A program made the translations under genes and the position numbers. The notes under the pieces are model-generated. The model searched no databases, was not told the DNA's origin, and saw only the letters and a program-made list of their open reading frames with translations. This document shows, one piece after another, positions 58,127 to 64,000 of a stretch of DNA of 64,000 bases. This stretch comes from Hypomyces perniciosus. Lineage: Eukaryota > Ascomycota > Sordariomycetes > Hypocreales > Hypocreaceae. Each line of letters starts with the position of its first letter. The first letter of the stretch is position 1. The stretch is from positions 2,294,001-2,358,000 of the forward strand of contig SPDT01000010.1 in assembly GCA_008477525.1 (NCBI GenBank), in the 5' to 3' direction.

Positions 58127-58963
58127 CTTGAATAAAAATATATAAATTGGGAGTTGAGTTCTGGAGATTCCGCGATATGTCAAGCCAGACTGGACTTGGG
58201 CAAGCGATAGTGCTTCGATCGCAAGAGCTAACCCTGGTGCCGACGATGCCAGTTTCATACCTCTGCACTTCAGTTACAGTTATTGAGTGTCATAGCGGAA
58301 TGGTTATTGGTCTGCACTATTCGGATGGTGTCGCCACCAAGGGAGCTCACTCTGTGCATGACAGCGGCACTATTTCCCCAGGCCTCGGAGAATCCTTCCA
58401 ACGCTACTCGTACGTGTCAGATCCAGAGGCTCGGGAATTGAACTCCATAATACATCCTACCATTCTAAAATAGGAATTCAGGGGGATTTTCCGAGCCAAA
58501 TTTCCCCGCCACTAGGACAGGGGGCCACGCGTGGGCCGTCTTACATGCCAAGGCTCCTTTGGTCAAGAGAGAATACTCGTAGGTTGAGATTTGTGAAAAT
58601 TGCAAGCGAAATTCACCCATGTCTGTTTTCTCCGTGTGACATTTTACACGGGTGTATCTAAGCTAGCATCGGGTTGCTTTGGCAGAGGCGAGGAGGATCT
58701 ACTCCGTATGCAGGTCAGCAAGATGTTAACGGGAATTTCGTCAGCGGCGAGGCTGGTGGGCTCCAGAATAGCTCGCTTCGGCTTTCAAATTCTCGAAAGT
58801 CGACCTCGTTGCCATACTCTTTCGAGATATGTTATAGTTAATGAAATAGGTTGGCATTCTCTTGAAATCCAACACCGCAAACGTCTTCATTCCAACTGTT
58901 GCAGCACCATCAAACTCCCTTCAGCCACACTCAGAGTCTCGGACGAGAGACACATTCATCACC
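58127..58963. promoter_or_regulatory. divergent promoter region between trans-ER and second PKS
   Basis: These 838 bp lie between two divergent genes that are expected to be co-expressed. A G+C-rich patch with an acgcgt core lies near 58526-58534. No operator could be assigned to the Zn2Cys6 factor. Confidence 0.55.
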
Positions 58964-61900
58964 ATGGATCAACAACAGCCACAACATACCCAACAACCCA
59001 ATGAGTCGATCGCCATTGTTGGATCGGCATGCAGATTCCCAGGAGCTTCTAGTTCGCCATCCAGGTTATGGGAGCTGCTTCGTCAACCTCGCGATGTTCT
59101 GAAGGAATTTGACCCAGAACGTCTCACCTTGCAACGCTTCTACCACCCAAATGGCGATACCCACGGCGCCACAGACGTTCAAAACAAGTCCTATATCCTT
59201 GAGGAGGACACAAGGCTTTTCGATGCCTCCTTCTTTGGCATCAGCCCAGTGGAGGCTGCGGGTATGGATCCACAGCAACGGATCCTGCTCGAGACAGTCT
59301 ACGAAGTCTTTGAGTCGGCTGGCATGACCCTTGAGGAACTTCGAGGCTCTTTGACATCAGTTCATGTAGGATGTATGACTTCCGACTACGCGACCATTCA
59401 GTCTCGCGATACCGAGACAGTAGCCAAGTATAATGCCACTGGTTCAGCCAACAGCATCCTATCCAACCGCATTTCCTACATCTTCGACCTCAAGGGTCCA
59501 TCAGAAACAATCGATACAGCCTGCTCCAGTTCCCTGGTGGCATTACACAATGCTGCACGCGGGCTGCTCAGCGGCGACTGTGACACTGCCATTGTGGCTG
59601 GTGTCAATCTCATTTTCGATCCGGCTCCATACATCAACGAGTCAAAACTCCACATGCTTTCGCCCGACGCAAGATCCCGCATGTGGGATAAGTCTGCAAA
59701 TGGATATGCCCGTGGCGAGGGTGCTGGTGCATTGCTTCTCAAGCGCCTCGATCAGGCCCTGAAAGACGGCGACCACATTGAAGGCATCGTTAGGGGCACG
59801 GGGGTCAACTCGGATGGCCAGAGTCCGGGCATCACTATGCCTTTTGCTCCCACACAGACCGCGCTTATCCGTCACACTTATGCTCGCGCTGGACTGGATC
59901 CAGTCAAGGATCGACCTCAGTACATCGAATGCCACGGTACGGGAACTCCTGCGGGTGATCCAGTGGAAGCTCGTGCACTAAGCGACGCTTTCGTCGGCGG
60001 TCAAACTTCCTTTGATGATCCTATCTATGTGGGATCTATCAAGACCGTGATCGGGCACCTTGAGGGCGGTGCAGGTCTTGCTGGTGTCATCAAGGTGCTC
60101 CTCGGCCTTAAACACCGTGTCATTCCACCAAATCTTCTGTTCAAGGAACTTAATCCGGCACTTCGTCCGTTCTATGGCCCTCTTCAGATACCCACAACTG
60201 CGATTCCCTGGCCGAACCTACCACCTGGTGTCCCTGCTCGCGCCAGTGTTAACAGCTTTGGGTTTGGAGGCACCAATGCTCATGTCATCATCGAGAGCTT
60301 TGACAATGAGTCAGTCTTGAGACAAGACGAAGCCACTCCAGAATCTGCTGAGGGTGTTCCGGGACCTTTGTTATTTTCGGCCAAGTCCGGAGCATCACTG
60401 CTTCGAACAGTTCAGGCACATTTGGAGCACTTGGAACAGCATCCTTCGCTTGATGTGCGAGACTTGAGCTCGCTGCTCCAGACTAGGCGATCTACTCACC
60501 GAGTTCGCGCTCACTTTTCTGGCTCATCTCGGGAGGCTATCCTGGAAAGATTGACCGAGTTTGTAAAGATCAACGAGAATGCTGCAAGCAATACAATTGG
60601 ACATCAACCCCAACTGGTCAATCCAAAGGAGGTTTCCGGTATCCTCGGCGTCTTCACTGGCCAAGGTGCGCAATGGCCTACCATGGGTCGGGAGTTAGTT
60701 GAGAAATCACCACTCTTTCGCCAGACTCTTGAAGAATGCCAGGCTGTTTTGCAAGAACTACCAGAAAATGATCGCCCAGAATGGTCTCTCATGAATGAAT
60801 TGACCGTGGAGGCGTCCTCTTCCCGGGTGTCTGAGGCCGCCATCTCCCAACCCTTGTGCACAGCTATTCAGCTCGCCCTTCTTAATCTTCTTAAGGCTGC
60901 TGGTATTAGCTTTGATGCAGCTGTTGGTCACTCTTCCGGCGAGATTGCAGCGACTTATGCTGCGGGTATCATCACTGTCAAGGGAGCTATGCAGATCGCC
61001 TATTACCGAGGCTTGCATGCAAGAAATGCAGGTGGTTCCAATGGCGAACGAGGTGGCATGCTGGCGGCTGGTTTGTCTATTATGGAAGCCCGAGAATTCT
61101 GCAATCGCTCAGAGTTCAGCGGTTGCATCAAGGTGGCCGCAAGTAATGCACCAAAGTCCGTGACCCTTTCGGGCGATCTTGATGCCATCACTAAGGCCCA
61201 CGAGCTGTTGCAAGTGCAGAACACCTTTTCGCGCCAGCTCAAAGTCGATACCGCATACCATTCGCACCATATGCAACCTTGTGCGGAGCCATATCTCCAA
61301 TCACTACTCGCTTGCGATATCGAAGTCAGACAGCCTACAGGCCGGTGCACATGGATCTCAAGTGTGCGTGGTGATACCCAACTTCTCAAGGGTGACCTCA
61401 GCACTCTCAAGGGTCAGTATTGGGTAGACAACATGGTCAGGACGGTACTCTTTACCCATGCCATTGAGTCGTCTATTTGGCACGGAGGTCCGTTCGACCT
61501 GGCAATCGAGGTCGGCCCTCATCCTGCGCTCAAGGGTCCGACTGAACAGACCATGAAGGCGTCCTATGGATCTGTGCCAGTGCACACAGGAGTACTTAAG
61601 CGCGGTGGTAGCGATATTGAGGCATTCTCAACGGCAATAGGCGTCGCTTGGTCACAGCTTGGCCTGACGTTCGTTGACTTTGTAGGGTATCGCAATGCTT
61701 TCTACGAGACGCAGCCACTACCTCCCAAAGTCCTTAAAGATCTGCCACCTTATTCTTGGGATCATGACAAAGTTTACTGGCGTGAAGGCCGTTTATCTCG
61801 CAGATTTAGGCTTGGTAAAGATCAATGCCATGAGCTCTTGGGACGCCGCACACCGGATGACAACGAAAGCGAACTGCGTTGGCGCAATGTCCTCAAGCTG

Positions 61901-64000
61901 AGTGAGATTCCTTGGCTGAGTGGGCACGAGGTGTTGGGTGAAGTCTTGCTCCCAGGTGCCTCATATGTCTCAATTGCAGTGGAGGCTGGTAAGAGCATTG
62001 CAAATGGGAAACCAATTCGAATGATCGAAGTCGAGAATGTTCATATCATACGCCCCGTTGTTGTGCCAGACAATACTGATGGTGTTGAGACGTTATTCAC
62101 TGCTCGCTTGACTGAGACAACCAAAGAGCGCATACGAGCGAAGTTCTCGTATTACGTTTGCCCCGATGAAGCTGTTGGATCGATGCTTCAGACCTGTCGC
62201 GGTGATCTCTGCATCGATCTTGAAACGCAATTGCACGCCGTGTCTGAGGACTTGCTACCCTTAAAAGAGTTGACGCCTCCAAATCTGACAAGCATAGATA
62301 CTGAGCGAGTTTACTCGTTGTTCAAGGATATCGGACTGAACTACTCTGGCTATTTCCGCGGAATCTCAGCCATAGACCGCTGTCTCAACTATGCCAGCAC
62401 CACCAGTATCTGGACCGAGGGCTTGAGTGATGGATACGTTGTTCACCCTGCAATGCTAGACGTTGCCTTCCAGACAATGTTCATTGCCAAAGCCCATCCT
62501 GCCAGTCGTCAAATTTCTTCTGCTCTGCTCCCGTCTCATATCGATCGCGTCCGTATCAATCCGTCTGTTCCCATTTTACAGCCAGATGGTGCGCAAACTA
62601 CAGCTGAGTTTGAGACGTGGGCTGTTACGCAAACTGCAACTTCACTGATAGGCGACCTGAACATTTATGATGCCACAACCAGCAGGACATTCTTGCAAGT
62701 TGAAGGCCTTGCTGTAAATGCTGTTGGTGAACAGGATGCCTCGCAGGACCGATCGATGTTCTCCAAGACAGTCTGGGCAAATGATGCCTCCCTTGGTGTG
62801 CTCGAGCCCCCCCGTGATCCCGTCAAGGATTCCCAGGGATTGCGCATGGCCCATGCTGTTGAGCGCGTTGCACTATTCTATGTCAAACGCATCGTGGATC
62901 AGATTGACGTCGAGGAGCGGAAGAGTTTCCAGTGGTATCACCAGCGCATGTTTGAGGCTTTTGAGGAGCATCTAAAGATTGTCAAGGATGGCGAGCACCC
63001 CATCATCTTGAGCGAGTGGCTAGATGACGAGCCGTCAGTCTTGGATGAGATTAACGCAGAGCACGGTGATACTATTGATCTGAAGCTACTTCATGCTGTG
63101 GGCAAGGATCTGGCAGATGTGGTCCGAGGAAAGAAGCAGATGCTGGAGGTCATGACCAAAGACGACATGCTCAACCGCTTCTACATGGAAGGCTATGCGT
63201 CTGTGCCGACGAACAAGTCCGTTGGCGAAGTGATGAAGCAGCTGACGTACAAGTTCCCACGCACGAGTATCCTCGAAATTGGTGCAGGCACAGGTGGTAC
63301 AGTAAGTCTCTCATCCAATAGCTCAATCCATGGCAAGATTACTGACTTGATGATCGCGACAGACATGGAGTGTGCTGAATGCAATCGACAACTCATACGA
63401 TTCGTACACGTACACTGATGTATCCTCTGGCTTTTTCCCAACAGCAGAAGAGAAATTCTCCAAATTCGTAGACAAGATGATGTTTAAGGTACTGGATATT
63501 GAGAAAGAACCCGCAGAACAGGGCTTCGCCGAGCATTCCTACGATATCATCGTCGCGGCTCTTGTTCTCCATGCTACCCATGATCTGGAGAAGACAATGC
63601 GACATGCCCGGTCGCTGCTTAAGCCAGGTGGCTATCTCATGATGGTGGAACTTACAGGCACAATGAGCGTCCGTGCTACCTTTATTATGGGTGGTCTCCC
63701 AGGATGGTGGTTGGGAGAAAACGATGGTCGACGACTCAGTCCACTGGTCACTTCTATGGAATGGGACAGAATCTTGCAAGACACAGGATTTTCAGGTTGT
63801 GATACCGTCATCCACGACTTAGCTGACGAGGACAAGCATTGTACAGCGCTGATTGTTAGCCAGGCTGTTGATGATGACTTCCAGCATCTGCGTGCGCCCC
63901 TGGCTACCGTCACGGAACTCTCTTCCCCCATCGATCCATTGCTTATCATCGGCGGGAAGCGGCTCTCAACATCAAAGATTATGAGGGAGATCCAGAAGCT
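58964..64000 (+). CDS. second iterative PKS, probably PKS-NRPS (block 2), cut by the right edge
   Basis: Exon 1 (58964-63301) and exon 2 (63363 onward, open to the edge) join across a 61-nt intron, giving 1658 residues in the window. An upstream in-frame ATG at 58862 would add a non-conserved leader. Domains seen: KS (DTACSSS near residue 187, ECHGTGT, GHLEGG), AT (GHSSGE near 656), DH ([10 protein letters not shown] near 988, DVAFQ) and the start of a C-methyltransferase with an intact motif [11 protein letters not shown] spanning the intron, followed by a normal [12 protein letters not shown] strand. It is a clear paralogue of the 4008-aa synthase, with the same domain order and similar linkers such as KTVWANDA versus KTIWGVDV. 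The rest (KR, ACP and possibly C-A-T-R) lies beyond the window, so PKS-NRPS status is inferred from similarity and neighbours. It is the likely core enzyme of the ilicicolin-type cassette. Confidence 0.92.

Overview
The window comes from a filamentous ascomycete (Pezizomycotina). The evidence is genes split by many 51-110 nt GT-AG introns with fungal-type branch points, a Zn2Cys6 activator, a LaeA-type methyltransferase, an FTR1/FRE iron-uptake pair, an NWD-type NLR, a CAP59-type glycosyltransferase, and two very large iterative polyketide synthases, at least one fused to an NRPS module. The sequence alone does not fix the genus. Exon structures below were derived by hand from splice motifs, reading phase and family similarity.

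Layout. (1) 1-7.2 kb: a partial ACC-synthase-like aminotransferase, then a high-affinity iron locus with an FTR1 permease and a seven-exon ferric reductase. (2) 7.4-13.2 kb: a NACHT-WD40 NLR gene bracketed by two direct copies of a ~100-bp repeat. (3) 13.5-16.3 kb: a decayed gene fragment and an unrecognised 632-aa protein with weak class I terpene-synthase-like motifs. (4) 16.8-34.6 kb: biosynthetic block 1, with a P450, a LaeA-like methyltransferase that needs a 17-nt microexon, and a 4008-aa PKS-NRPS. That synthase has substitutions at key positions of its C-methyltransferase, condensation and terminal reductase domains. (5) 34.6-46.6 kb: gene-poor DNA with a broken GrpB-family gene, a small secreted cysteine-rich protein, a short tandem repeat, a TA-flanked MITE and a GT69 glycosyltransferase. 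(6) 46.6-64 kb: biosynthetic block 2, with a Zn2Cys6 regulator, a UbiE/Erg6-type methyltransferase, a TenA/IliC-like P450, an old-yellow-enzyme homologue, a trans-acting enoyl reductase, and a second PKS that runs off the right edge.

How the genes work together. Block 2 contains the same five enzyme types as the ilicicolin H pathway (icc/ili A-E): PKS-NRPS, trans-ER, ring-expanding P450, methyltransferase-like pericyclase and OYE-like epimerase. It therefore most likely makes a decalin-bearing 4-hydroxy-2-pyridone of that type or a relative. This rests on gene content and family resemblance, and it assumes that the NRPS half of the second synthase lies beyond the window. Block 1 holds a paralogous hybrid with intact ketosynthase, acyltransferase, dehydratase, ketoreductase and carrier motifs but an altered NRPS and release end. 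It could be a diverging synthase making a different product, or one on its way to loss. No enoyl reductase lies next to block 1, so the single trans-ER at 57-58 kb is the only visible partner for both synthases.
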